A DNA stretch of 64,000 bases from Anaerolineae bacterium (lineage in GTDB: Bacteria; Chloroflexota; Anaerolineae; 4572-78; J111): contig JAJVIM010000012.1 of the NCBI GenBank assembly GCA_022071955.1, positions 130,029 through 194,028 of the forward strand. The letters are read 5' to 3'. Both the position numbers and the translations under genes were made by a program. Below the pieces are notes generated by a model, which worked only from the letters and a program-made list of their open reading frames with translations, made no database searches and was not told where the DNA came from. Shown here piece after piece: positions 7,888-15,949 of this stretch (its first letter is position 1; each line of letters starts with the position of its first letter).

Positions 7888-8808
7888 ATGAACGATCTGC
7901 TCGATCTATACGAAAAACCTGCACCCAAAAATGCTTGCATGCTGGCCGGCTGGCGGCAGTGGGCCGATGCCGGCTCCATTTCTTCCGGCTTGCCGCGCTA
8001 TCTGGTTGAGCAGACCGGCGCCAGAAAAATTGGCGAGATCCGGCCCAACGGCCTTTACCTGTTTCAATTTCCCGGCACGCATCATTACCTGCGGCCAGAA
8101 ATCAAGCTCGAAGACGGCTACCGGGCCGAACTGCGGGTGAAGAAAAACGAGATTTTTTACGCCGGCAACAGCGACGACGGGTTGTTCATTTTTTTGGGCG
8201 ATGAGCCGCACCTCAATGTAGACCAGTACGCCGCCGCCTTTTTTGATATGATTGAAACGCTCAACATCAAACGGGTGGGCGGTGTTGGCGGGGTGTACGG
8301 CTCGATGCCGTACGATAAAGACCGAGAAGTGTCGTGCGCTTACAGCCTGCTCCGGCTCAAAGACGAGCTGGCTCAATACGCTGTTAGATTTTCCAATTAC
8401 GAAGGCGGGGCCACCATTGGTTCTTACATGCTGGATGAGGCCGAAAAACGCGATCTGGAATTTTTTGTGTTTTACGCCTTTGTGCCCGCCTACGATCTGT
8501 CGCAGCTATCCAATATGCTGCAAGGTATGCGCATTGAAAATGATTACAAAGCCTGGTACGATTTGATGAACCGGTTCAACCACATGTTCAACCTGACCCT
8601 CGATCTCTCTGACCTGGCCCAAAAAAGCGAGGATTTGACCGCGTCGATGGTCGCCAAAATCAACGAGCTGGAAAAGAAAGCGCCGGGCGTTAAAGTAAAA
8701 GAGTACATGGACGCCCTGTCAAAGCGGTTTGAGGAGCAATCATTTATGCCGCTTGACGACGTGTGGGAACGGGAGCTGGGTGATATACTGGAAGACCTGG
8801 ACGAATAA
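7888..8808 (+). CDS. PAC2 (proteasome assembly chaperone) family protein
   Basis: A 306-residue cytosolic protein of the PAC2 family. Typical features are the N-terminal AGWRQWADAGSISSGLPRYLVEQ segment, a predicted alpha/beta core (GGVYGSMPYDKDREVSC; SNYEGGATIGSYML) and a C-terminal helical extension rich in Glu and Lys. Bacterial members occur outside proteasome-bearing lineages and their role is not established; a role in protein assembly or quality control is inference. It is monocistronic: a good promoter (7828), GCGGAGG ribosome site and a strong terminator (8808) bracket it. Confidence 0.85.
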   Translation: MNDLLDLYEKPAPKNACMLAGWRQWADAGSISSGLPRYLVEQTGARKIGEIRPNGLYLFQFPGTHHYLRPEIKLEDGYRAELRVKKNEIFYAGNSDDGLFIFLGDEPHLNVDQYAAAFFDMIETLNIKRVGGVGGVYGSMPYDKDREVSCAYSLLRLKDELAQYAVRFSNYEGGATIGSYMLDEAEKRDLEFFVFYAFVPAYDLSQLSNMLQGMRIENDYKAWYDLMNRFNHMFNLTLDLSDLAQKSEDLTASMVAKINELEKKAPGVKVKEYMDALSKRFEEQSFMPLDDVWERELGDILEDLDE

Positions 8809-8836
8809 AAAAACGCGTCCGCGGGCGCGTTTTTTG
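8807..8836. terminator. Bidirectional intrinsic terminator
   Basis: AAAAAACGCG paired with CGCGTTTTTT around an 8-nt GC-rich loop. A-tract and T-tract on opposite sides make it suitable for both the PAC2 gene and the convergent YceI gene. Confidence 0.85.
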
Positions 8837-8841
8837 TTGGC

Positions 8842-9654
8842 TTACTGTTCCTGAAAAACAAACTCAACTTTGGCCGTAAAATCATCGGCCACCGAAAACA
8901 AATTGGCAAAGTTGGGCGGCTCAAAGCCAAAATCGGTCATTTTGAGCTGCGTTGTGGCCACACCGGAAATAACGCCGCCCTCCAGTTTGGCCGTCACCTC
9001 AAACACAGCCGGGCGAGTCACCTCCCGAATGGTGATGTCGCCATTGGCCTGAAACGTTACTTCCTGCCCTTCAGTGTAGGCCGCCGGCCCGTTTTCAATG
9101 GAGGTGAGGGTGAACGTGGCCAGCGGATAGGTGTTTGACTCCAGATTGGCCTGACGGATGCGGTTATCCCGGCGAGATTGATTGCTGGTGAGCGATTGCA
9201 AATTCACCGTAAACTGGCTGCTCATCACCGGCTGGGTTGGGTTGGCCAAATCAAGCTGCATCTGGCCGGTCACTTCCTGAGTGCTGCCAACGGTATCCAC
9301 CAACCCCGGCTGAATCCCCAGCGCATCCAGCGCCCCGCCAAAAAATTCCTCGGCCACAATGTAGCTGGCCCGGCTCTGCTCCGGGACCACGGCAAACGTC
9401 CGTACCGAGCTGACCGGTTCGGCCGGCTGGCTGGCCGGCTCCGAGGTTGGCTCAACGGCAATCTCAGCCGGCGGCGGCGCGGCCGTTGGCGGCTCCGGCG
9501 TGGCCGTTGGCGGCGGCTCGGTAGGCGGGAGTTCGGTGGGGGCTTGCTGGGCCGCCGGAACCGGGGTAACGGTGGGTGGGGCCGGGGTTTCGCCGGGGCT
9601 GCAAGCGGCCAGAACAAGATTTAATACAAACAATAGCAGGACAAATTGTTTCAT
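8842..9654 (-). CDS. YceI-like domain lipoprotein
   Basis: A 270-residue lipoprotein. The signal peptide ends in LAAC near residue 18, a Pro/Thr/Glu-rich spacer covers roughly residues 22-85, and the C-terminal 180 residues form a YceI-like lipocalin fold (SRASYIVAEEFFGG...; TSNQSRRDNRIRQANLESNTYPLATFTLTS; GDITIREVTRPAVFEVTA). YceI proteins bind long-chain isoprenoid or amphiphilic ligands; the ligand here is unknown. ATG 9654 is preferred over the adjacent GTG 9657 because GAGGAG lies 8 nt upstream. The stop lies 5 bp from the shared terminator. Confidence 0.9.
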   Translation of the reverse strand: MKQFVLLLFVLNLVLAACSPGETPAPPTVTPVPAAQQAPTELPPTEPPPTATPEPPTAAPPPAEIAVEPTSEPASQPAEPVSSVRTFAVVPEQSRASYIVAEEFFGGALDALGIQPGLVDTVGSTQEVTGQMQLDLANPTQPVMSSQFTVNLQSLTSNQSRRDNRIRQANLESNTYPLATFTLTSIENGPAAYTEGQEVTFQANGDITIREVTRPAVFEVTAKLEGGVISGVATTQLKMTDFGFEPPNFANLFSVADDFTAKVEFVFQEQ

Positions 9655-10002
9655 CACAGCATCTCCTCTTTTTTCTCATCAAGTTGTCTGGGTGAGTGGC
9701 TTTTGTTGATGAACGGCCCATTTCAATCGACGCTGGTGAACGGCGCACATCGCCCCCATCATAAAAACTAAAAATGAGATTCCGATGAAATTTTTACCGC
9801 GCCCCGGCGGTGTGATTGAATTATCCGGCCCGCCCAGCTACAATCTTCACGGACAAGCAGGGTAGACCCGCGTATTTTATCCGCCAAATCGTCTGTTTTG
9901 AGTAATTTGGGTATAATATGTATCGATTTTGTCTGCCGCCGGGTAATCGTTGCCTGCGGGTTGGGCGAATGTTTGGAACGTGATTTCAAATTTGGGTGTA
10001 CC
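9655..10002. other. 348-bp divergent spacer
   Basis: Non-coding region between the YceI lipoprotein and the small membrane protein. The only recognisable signal is a consensus -10 box TATAAT at 9912-9917 preceded by GGG, without a good -35 at standard spacing. No repeat array or hairpin was noticed. Confidence 0.5.
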
Positions 10003-10164
10003 ATGTCAACAACCAAAAAGTGGGCCATCAACATTGTTATTTTGATTGTAGCCACCGTGATTATGCTGGCGGTGGCAGAAGCGGGTATGCGCTGGTGGGA
10101 TGGCTACCGGCTGTCAACCATCGAGCTGGACCAGGGCGTTAACCAGGCGCCGCTGGACAAATAA
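10003..10164 (+). CDS. Small single-pass membrane protein
   Basis: A 53-residue protein with a charged start (MSTTKKW), one strong transmembrane helix (about residues 8-28) and a short acidic tail (GMRWWDGYRLSTIELDQG). The shape TM-helix-Glu-x-Gly-x-Arg is what normally opens SGNH-hydrolase proteins in acylation and cell-wall clusters, and the next gene, 19 nt downstream, is an SGNH hydrolase with its own signal peptide. It may be a detached membrane anchor or partner; this is inference. No homologue is recognised by name. Confidence 0.6.
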   Translation: MSTTKKWAINIVILIVATVIMLAVAEAGMRWWDGYRLSTIELDQGVNQAPLDK

Positions 10165-10183
10165 CAAATTTCAAGGGAAATTT

Positions 10184-11920
10184 ATGCGACTGTTTTTTGG
10201 TGGACTCGTGTTGAGTGTGCTGTTGCTGCTGGCAGCCGGCCGGCCGCCGCTGGCGGGGGCGTCGCTGCACCCGCAGGCCGTTGCCTGCGCCGAAATTTAC
10301 ACCGTGCAGGCCAACGACTGGCTGAGCAAGGTTGCCGAAAAATTTCTGGGCGACATCTACGCTTTCCCGGCCATCATTACGGCCACCAACCAACAGCACT
10401 TAGTTGACGCCTCGTTCCCGCAGATTGTCAACCCCGATGTGATTGAAACCGGCTGGCAGTTGTGCATCCCGGCCGCCCCTCAAGCCGAAGTCATCATCGC
10501 CGCAAGCCCGCCGGTAGAGGCCGCGCCGCCCCCGCCCCAGCCCAACGGCGTTCCGCCGGAATACACGCTGGACACCTTTTTGCAGGAGCACACTTTTAGC
10601 CCGGAGGTTAAGCCGCAGTGGGTGGCCTCAACCCCGGAAAAAATAAAAAAATACCCGGTGTCCGCCGAGATGCAAACCATCGACGATACGTACGGCTACC
10701 GGGCCAACTACCTGTGGAACGAAAATTTGGGGGATGACTACTTTTTGTACGGGGGGATTTTCAGCAAAGTGCCGCCGCAGGTGCGAGTTTACCGCGCGCC
10801 GTGGGGGTCGGTGCTGCCGCGTTACCGTTACCCGCCCAACGTTACCCTGCCCACCGGCCTCACCACCAACCAGTTTGGCTGGCGTGGCCCGCAAATCGAC
10901 CTGCGCAAGCCGGCCAATACTATCCGCATTGCGGCCGTGGGAGCCAGCACCACCGTCGGTGGCCATTCGCTGGCCCATTCCTACCCGGAATTTTTGCAGA
11001 ATTGGCTCAACATTTGGGCCAAAGAAAACGGCTACAAGGTTAATTTTGAGGTGATCAACGCCGGGCGCGAGGGGTTAAACTCCAACGATCTGGTTAAAGT
11101 GGTGGAATACGAACTGCTGCCAATGGACATCGATTACATCATTTACTACGAAGGTTCCAACCAGTTCCACCCCGAAACGGTTGTCAGCTTTCCGCCGGAA
11201 TTTACAATGGGCAAACCGCCCGCCGGGCTGGTGCCCAACCTCAACAACGTCGAGTCCGATGACAAATCGATTTTGGATGTGCTCAGCGAATATTCGGCCA
11301 TTGCCGCCCGGGCGCGCTCGATTGTGGAAATGTTTTTGGTCACCGGCAAAGAGCCGCCCAAACCGGAGCAAACCTTCTTTTTGCCGGACGGCCAGAACGA
11401 AATGAAACCCGACCGCGCCCACACCGGTGACGCGCTCGACCTGCGCCGGATTCAAAACGATCTCGACGCCATCCGCGAGCAGGCCGAAGCCAACAACGTA
11501 AAAATGGTGATGACCACCTTTAACTGGTTTGTTTACCCCGGCATGGTGCTCGATCCCCAGCGCCACCGCAACCTGTATAGCTACATCAACCGCGTGCAGT
11601 GGCCCATTACCTATGAAAATATGCGCCGCGCCGCCGATTACCAGAATCGCGTTTTTATGCGTTGGGCCGCCGATAACCGCGTGCCGCTCATCGACGTAGC
11701 CGGGCAAATGCCCAAACAGCCAGACCTGTTTGACGATGCCATTCACAACACTTATTTGGGCAGCCGCATCCGGGCCTGGACGGTGTTTGAAGGGTTGGCG
11801 CCCATGCTCAAACAGGATATCGAGCGCGGGGTGCTGCCCCGGCCGGCACGCTACGACACCACCGAACACCCCTACATCAAAAACGATGATTACATCCGCA
11901 CCCTGCCGGTGCAAAATTAG
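10184..11920 (+). CDS. Secreted LysM-like/SGNH hydrolase
   Basis: A 578-residue exported protein. A signal peptide covers about residues 1-27. It is followed by a LysM-like region (AEIYTVQANDWLSKVAEKFLGD..., ending near residue 95) and a Pro-rich linker. The SGNH/GDSL hydrolase domain runs from about residue 235 to the end. Catalytic blocks are visible: block I AAVGAS (Ser nucleophile), a GSN oxyanion-type motif in YYEGSNQ and the block V D-x-x-H in DAIHNTYLG. SGNH enzymes are esterases or lipases, often acting on O-acyl groups of polysaccharides; with the LysM-like part, a cell-envelope glycan target is a reasonable inference. ATG 10184 follows AAGGGAAA. The gene overlaps nothing and ends at a minus-strand terminator. 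Confidence 0.78.
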   Translation: MRLFFGGLVLSVLLLLAAGRPPLAGASLHPQAVACAEIYTVQANDWLSKVAEKFLGDIYAFPAIITATNQQHLVDASFPQIVNPDVIETGWQLCIPAAPQAEVIIAASPPVEAAPPPPQPNGVPPEYTLDTFLQEHTFSPEVKPQWVASTPEKIKKYPVSAEMQTIDDTYGYRANYLWNENLGDDYFLYGGIFSKVPPQVRVYRAPWGSVLPRYRYPPNVTLPTGLTTNQFGWRGPQIDLRKPANTIRIAAVGASTTVGGHSLAHSYPEFLQNWLNIWAKENGYKVNFEVINAGREGLNSNDLVKVVEYELLPMDIDYIIYYEGSNQFHPETVVSFPPEFTMGKPPAGLVPNLNNVESDDKSILDVLSEYSAIAARARSIVEMFLVTGKEPPKPEQTFFLPDGQNEMKPDRAHTGDALDLRRIQNDLDAIREQAEANNVKMVMTTFNWFVYPGMVLDPQRHRNLYSYINRVQWPITYENMRRAADYQNRVFMRWAADNRVPLIDVAGQMPKQPDLFDDAIHNTYLGSRIRAWTVFEGLAPMLKQDIERGVLPRPARYDTTEHPYIKNDDYIRTLPVQN

Positions 11921-11923
11921 CCA

Positions 11924-11961
11924 CAAAAAAAGCGGCGGTTTCAAAATTATGAAACCGCCGC
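11924..11961 (-). terminator. Intrinsic terminator of the FHA gene
   Basis: Twelve-bp stem (11932-11943 with 11950-11961, loop 6 nt) followed on the minus strand by seven Ts. It ends the convergent FHA-SH3 gene and may also slow read-through from the SGNH gene. Confidence 0.85.
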
Positions 11962-11976
11962 CCTCCGAGCCAACTG

Positions 11977-13854
11977 CTACCGCAAAAATCTAAAGTAGCG
12001 CCAGTCAGATTTGGGACCGTCGCCCGCGGTTGAGCTGGTAGCCCACACCCGCCACCGTCCCGGATTGGCCCCCACAAAGTTATCCATAGTGTAGGTGGTA
12101 GCGGCCATCCCCTGGCTGCGGGTGAAACTTTGCCACGAAATCCCGCCGTACCATTCAATTTCAATATTGTACGTAACCGTGCCCGGCGCGGACACTCCGG
12201 ACCAAACAAAGGTGACTTCGCGCGGGTAATAATCAAACTCTTTGTTGTTATCCGGCGACACCTGCGCCGGCACCGGCACTGTGCCGCCACCGCCCACCGC
12301 TACCGACACGGTAAATTCCTGCACGGAGTCATCCTGCTTTTGCACCTTGAGCACGTGCGTGGTCACGCCAACGGGATCACATACCTGCCGGGTACCTTCG
12401 TCGCCCACGCCCGGCGAGCCATCGACCCAATATGCCTTCACGTTTTTTACCTGCCAGCGCAGGATGGTACATTCGCCGGGGTTGAGGCTGTTGTTATCTA
12501 CAGTAAAGCTGATGTTGGCCGGCGGCAGCGCGGTAGCCGATGGCGTAACGGTAGGAATGTTGGTGGCCGTTGCCGGAGGCGGCGGCGTAAACGTGGCCGT
12601 GGGCGGCAATGGCGGCGGCGCGATAAAAGGCAGATTCAGCGCCTGCTCGTTGGGCTGCACGTAATTGGCCGCTACCCAGCCGGGTGTGCCGCTACCCGGC
12701 GGAAAAATAATCTGCCACCAGCCGCCATCCGGGCTGCGGCCCAACGGCTGTATAATCTGGCCATCGGCCAGCACACCGCGCACGCCGTACACAGTGCCCG
12801 GCCCTTCGCGCACGTTCACCCCGGCCAGCGCTCGCAGCGAGGGCTGCGGCGTGGCGGTGGGGCCGGCCACTACCGCCGTGGCAGTTGCCGTTGGCAGCGT
12901 GTCAACACTTTGGCTGGTGGGCACAATGACCGGCGTCGATGTGGCTGAAGGGACAACCTCGATGACCGCCGTAGCCGGCGACGGAGAGGCCTGATCGGGC
13001 GCGGCGTTGGCCACAATAGTTACCAGCGTGGTTCGGTTTTGCTGGTTGGCGGCGTTAAAAGCCCGCACTTCCAGCACGTGATTGCCGGGAATGGTGGGCG
13101 TCCAGGGGATATTCAGCAGCAGCACCGGCTCGCCGCCCGGCTGCTGGCTGGACTGCTGGCTGACCAGAGTGCCATCGGCCCACAGTTCAATGCGCACCAC
13201 TCCCTGCTGGTCAGAGGCGGTGGCCTGCACCGAAATGGGCACGTTTACCGGCACCTCGACGCCGTTGGGCGGCGAAACAATGGTCACTGCCGGGGCGTTG
13301 ACCGCGGCCAGCCGGGACGACGCCCGGAAATACCAAAAGGCCGCGCCAGCCAACACAAAAATCAGCAGAGCCAGCAGCAGCCCGCCAATCAGCACCCACA
13401 ATGTGGTGTTAGAAGGTTGAGCCGGGGCCGGCGCAGCAACCTGTGGCGCTGGGGCATAGGCCGCCGCCGGCATGGGCTGTGGCGACACAATAGGCTGCGC
13501 CGCCGGGGGCAGTCCCAGTACCGCCAGCGTCGAGGCGCCAATTTCTATTTTGTCTGCCGGCGACACCACATGCGGGCCGGAAATTGGCACGCCGTTAACC
13601 AGGGTGCCGTTGGCGCTGCCCAAATCTTCCATCAGCAACTGCCCGGTACGCCAGAAAAACCGGGTATGCCGGCGTGAAACCTCGCGGTCTTCCAGCACAA
13701 TATCGCATTCCGGCGCCCGGCCAACAATCTGGCTGGGCTTATCCAGCAAAAAACTATGCCCGCTCCACGGCCCGGCCTCTACCACCAACCGGACCATCCG
13801 TTGCGTGCCTTCAATTATGGTTGGGCCGCCGTCATCATAATTTTTGCCAGCCAT
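11977..13854 (-). CDS. FHA-TM-Ig/SH3b membrane protein
   Basis: A 625-residue protein with a cytosolic N-terminal FHA domain (about residues 20-110; motifs GRAPECD, SRRHTRF, LGSANGTLVNG), which binds phosphothreonine peptides, a Pro/Ala linker and one transmembrane helix (WVLIGGLLLALLIFVLAGAA, about 155-175). The extracytoplasmic part has a Big/Ig-like domain with PNGVEVPVNVPI, a bacterial SH3b domain (NVREGPGTVYGVRGVL...GWVAANYV) and two C-terminal Ig/FN3-like domains. It could couple Ser/Thr phosphorylation inside to wall binding outside; the kinase at 39228 is a possible partner. Its leader carries the longest heptad array of the window, ending 18 nt before the ATG. Confidence 0.85.
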   Translation of the reverse strand: MAGKNYDDGGPTIIEGTQRMVRLVVEAGPWSGHSFLLDKPSQIVGRAPECDIVLEDREVSRRHTRFFWRTGQLLMEDLGSANGTLVNGVPISGPHVVSPADKIEIGASTLAVLGLPPAAQPIVSPQPMPAAAYAPAPQVAAPAPAQPSNTTLWVLIGGLLLALLIFVLAGAAFWYFRASSRLAAVNAPAVTIVSPPNGVEVPVNVPISVQATASDQQGVVRIELWADGTLVSQQSSQQPGGEPVLLLNIPWTPTIPGNHVLEVRAFNAANQQNRTTLVTIVANAAPDQASPSPATAVIEVVPSATSTPVIVPTSQSVDTLPTATATAVVAGPTATPQPSLRALAGVNVREGPGTVYGVRGVLADGQIIQPLGRSPDGGWWQIIFPPGSGTPGWVAANYVQPNEQALNLPFIAPPPLPPTATFTPPPPATATNIPTVTPSATALPPANISFTVDNNSLNPGECTILRWQVKNVKAYWVDGSPGVGDEGTRQVCDPVGVTTHVLKVQKQDDSVQEFTVSVAVGGGGTVPVPAQVSPDNNKEFDYYPREVTFVWSGVSAPGTVTYNIEIEWYGGISWQSFTRSQGMAATTYTMDNFVGANPGRWRVWATSSTAGDGPKSDWRYFRFLR

Positions 13855-13872
13855 TGCATCTCCCTCTAAAAA

Positions 13873-13935
13873 TAGGAGTCAGGAGTCAGGAATTAGGAAT
13901 TAGGAATTAGGAATTAGGAATTAGGAATTAGGAGT
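13873..13935 (-). repeat. Nine-unit heptad array in the FHA gene leader
   Basis: Nine consecutive 7-bp units on the plus strand: TAGGAGT, CAGGAGT, CAGGAAT, five TAGGAAT, TAGGAGT. In the sense of the FHA gene the array ends GACTCCTA, 18 nt before the ATG, and several units contain CTCCT, complementary to the GAGGGAG ribosome site. Confidence 0.95.
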
Positions 13936-13959
13936 TAGGGGACTCCCGGCCTGATTTTA

Positions 13960-14106
13960 TAATTTGTCATTCGTGTGGCGAGTTGCGGGTGGCGGGTTCA
14001 AGGTGGCAGAGGCGCAATTCGCTGACTCGCTGATTCGTTCATTCGCCACACCTGCACTGCGCGCAGGCGCAAGTGCTCGCAATTCGCAATTCGTGATTCG
14101 CCCGGC
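13960..14106. repeat. Degenerate 7-8 bp repeat region
   Basis: Diverged short units such as CGAGTTG, CGGGTGG, GCAATTC, GCTGACTC, GCTGATTC and GTTCATTC fill the rest of the spacer up to the DUF2237 stop codon. It is the same class as the other arrays but decayed. Confidence 0.7.
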
Positions 14107-14478
14107 TTATTCGGGCGCGAGGGCGTGGTTTTTCAAATCTTCCAGCGACACAAATTCAAGTACGGAAATGTGAGAGGCTTCCAGATCGATGGGCGGGGCC
14201 ATCCCGGCATTGAACGCCTCAACCCAGCGCGAAACACAGATACACCATTTGTCGCCGGGATTGAGGCCGGGAAAGTTGAACATAGGCATTGGCGTGATCA
14301 AATCGTTGCCCATTTCCTGCGAAAACCGCAAAAACTCGGCAGTCATTTGGGCGCACACGGTATGCATGCCCATGTCGTCGGCGCCGGTGTTGCAGCAACC
14401 ATCGCGGTAAAAACCGGTCAGCGGCTGGCGCGAGCAATCTTTTAATTCACCGCCCAATACGTTTTTTACTCTGTTCAT
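14107..14478 (-). CDS. DUF2237 family protein
   Basis: A 123-residue protein matching the DUF2237 family over its whole length: NVLGGELKDCSRQPLTGFYRDGCC at the start, GMHTVCAQMTAEFLRFSQEMGNDL in the middle and PGDKWCICVSRWVEAFNAGMAPPIDLEASH at the end. Five cysteines are conserved-looking, two of them adjacent (CC), consistent with metal or redox chemistry. The function of the family is unknown. ATG 14478 is chosen because AAGGAGAG lies 7 nt upstream; a longer reading frame to 14646 has no ribosome site. Confidence 0.88.
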   Translation of the reverse strand: MNRVKNVLGGELKDCSRQPLTGFYRDGCCNTGADDMGMHTVCAQMTAEFLRFSQEMGNDLITPMPMFNFPGLNPGDKWCICVSRWVEAFNAGMAPPIDLEASHISVLEFVSLEDLKNHALAPE

Positions 14479-14590
14479 CCGACTCTCCTTCAGTTTATGG
14501 ACTGTTCTCATTTTAAACGGAGAAGCGGCGCGTGGCAATATGGGGCTAAATATGTGGGGGATTGAGACTGGTTGGCCAGATAAACGCCGA

Positions 14591-14620
14591 CGGCCGGGCA
14601 AGCACAAGCCAGCCCGGCCG
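14591..14620 (-). terminator. GC-rich hairpin downstream of the aldolase gene
   Basis: A 9-bp stem CGGCCGGGC with GCCCGGCCG, 12-nt loop, about 45 nt past the aldolase stop codon. There is no T-tract, so it is a weak terminator candidate or a processing stem. Confidence 0.4.
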
Positions 14621-14663
14621 CGGCGGTGGTCAATTTTAAAAATCAACGCCGAGGCGGTACGGA

Positions 14664-15656
14664 CTAATAAGCCGCATACCAGCCTGCCTGCAACTGCGGC
14701 AGCAGTCCGGCGGCAACGCGCTCCGGCCAGGGTGTGGCCCGATAATTAGCAATATCAACCAAAATGCGCAGCCGGCTCACGGCGATGGTTTGCAGATAGT
14801 GCTCGCGCTCGGTGGCGTCCGGCAGAAGCATGGCTTCCTGCCACACGGCCCGGCCGGCCAAAAAGCCGCTGGCCCCGGCCTCGCAGGCAATTTCAACCTG
14901 CCGCTGGAACGTGGCAAAATCGACGCCGGCGCTCAGCAGCACCCACGGCACGCCGGCCGTGGCGGTAATCTGGCGGCACACGTCGAGCATTTTCTGCTCG
15001 TCTTTTTCGTAGTCCGGTTCGGTGGGGAACTCCAGCTTGAGCACATCAACGCCCAGCGGAGCCAGCCGGCGCACCGTTTCGAGCACAATTTCCGGCTTGC
15101 GGGCGGCAAATTCGGGGTCACTTTTCTTTTGGCCGGGTCGCAGGGCGTAACTCATCGGTTCCAGCAAAAAGGCGATGTCGTGCCGGCGGCATTCCTCGGC
15201 CACCTGCTGCACAATCTCTTCCTGCCGGCCGGCAATGGGCGCTTCGGGATGGTACAGCACCAGCAGTTTTACCGCCGACGCGCCCAGCCGTTTGATGGCT
15301 TCCACGCTCCAACCGTCTTGCAAAACCGTCACTCGCCCCTCGGCGGTGCTTTCGTAGCCGGATTGCTCGCGAGCCACCAAAATGCCCACCGAGCCGGGCA
15401 CCACGCCGCGGGCCAGCATCGGCCCCACGCTGTAAATGGGATCGTACAACAGCGCGCTGGAGTGGGGCGCGAGCGCCCGGGTGAGCCGCTCTTTTTCCTC
15501 TACCACCACCTCCCACGGCAGCGAGTCGCCGCCGCGCAACTGGCGCAGCATCTTTTCCAGCGTGCCGCGATGGTCCAGCGCGCTGATGGTGAAAATTCCG
15601 TTGTCGTTGGCAATTTGCTGCAACCCGCGCAGCTTGCCTAAAGTTAAAGTGGTCAT
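14664..15656 (-). CDS. LacD-type class I aldolase (tagatose-1,6-bisphosphate aldolase-like)
   Basis: A 330-residue TIM-barrel aldolase of the LacD/DeoC group. Seen: TISALDHRGTLEKM near the start, LYDPIYSVGPML, GASAVKLLVLYHPEA, FLLEPMSYAL and DVLKLEFPTEP, whose Lys is the probable Schiff-base residue, then PWVLLSAGVDFATF. Family members split tagatose- or fructose-1,6-bisphosphate or sulfofructose-1-phosphate to dihydroxyacetone phosphate plus an aldehyde. It is transcribed divergently from a DeoR regulator 293 bp away, with a consensus promoter of its own. A PFK homologue and a RuBisCO-like protein nearby suggest a kinase-aldolase sugar-phosphate route. Confidence 0.88.
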   Translation of the reverse strand: MTTLTLGKLRGLQQIANDNGIFTISALDHRGTLEKMLRQLRGGDSLPWEVVVEEKERLTRALAPHSSALLYDPIYSVGPMLARGVVPGSVGILVAREQSGYESTAEGRVTVLQDGWSVEAIKRLGASAVKLLVLYHPEAPIAGRQEEIVQQVAEECRRHDIAFLLEPMSYALRPGQKKSDPEFAARKPEIVLETVRRLAPLGVDVLKLEFPTEPDYEKDEQKMLDVCRQITATAGVPWVLLSAGVDFATFQRQVEIACEAGASGFLAGRAVWQEAMLLPDATEREHYLQTIAVSRLRILVDIANYRATPWPERVAAGLLPQLQAGWYAAY

Positions 15657-15691
15657 TTTTTATTTATCCTGTTCCATACAAATTTGGCTCG

Positions 15692-15720
15692 ATTGTAGGC
15701 CACTTACCACAATTTGTCAA
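15692..15720 (-). promoter_or_regulatory. Sigma-70 promoter for the aldolase gene
   Basis: On the minus strand: TTGACA (15720-15715), 17-bp spacer, TACAAT (15697-15692). The -35 is extended as TTGACAAATTGTG, shared with the promoters at 52541 and 57054. Confidence 0.8.
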
Positions 15721-15761
15721 AATTTTACCAATAACAACCAGATATTGGGAATTTTTGACAA
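15714..15761. promoter_or_regulatory. Inverted repeat, candidate DeoR operator
   Basis: TTGTCAAAATT at 15714 and its near-inverse AATTTTTGACAA at 15750-15761 flank a 25-bp A/C-rich stretch. Both arms contain the -35 boxes of the two divergent promoters, so a repressor bound here would block both the aldolase gene and the regulator. Assignment to the neighbouring DeoR protein is inference. Confidence 0.5.
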
Positions 15762-15783
15762 TTTTCAATAACATCGGTATACT
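15755..15783 (+). promoter_or_regulatory. Sigma-70 promoter for the deoR-family gene
   Basis: TTGACA (15755-15760), a 17-bp spacer and TATACT (15778-15783), a near-perfect promoter giving a leader of about 160 nt before the ATG at 15950. Confidence 0.85.
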
Positions 15784-15949
15784 GGGCAGCACGTGAACCG
15801 TGTTGCGTGTTCCGTTGAAAAAGACGAGTTTTACGCAACGGTAGCGCCACACCTAACCGTGGTCGAAAAAATTTGGACAGGATTATCAGGATTTTATTTT
15901 ACATAATCGTATAAATCTTGTTAATTCTATCTATTTTTTGGGCAAGATA

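Noticed and set aside
13873..13935. Possible CRISPR array
   Set aside because: Units are 7 bp with no spacers and no cas genes nearby; it is a simple heptad array.
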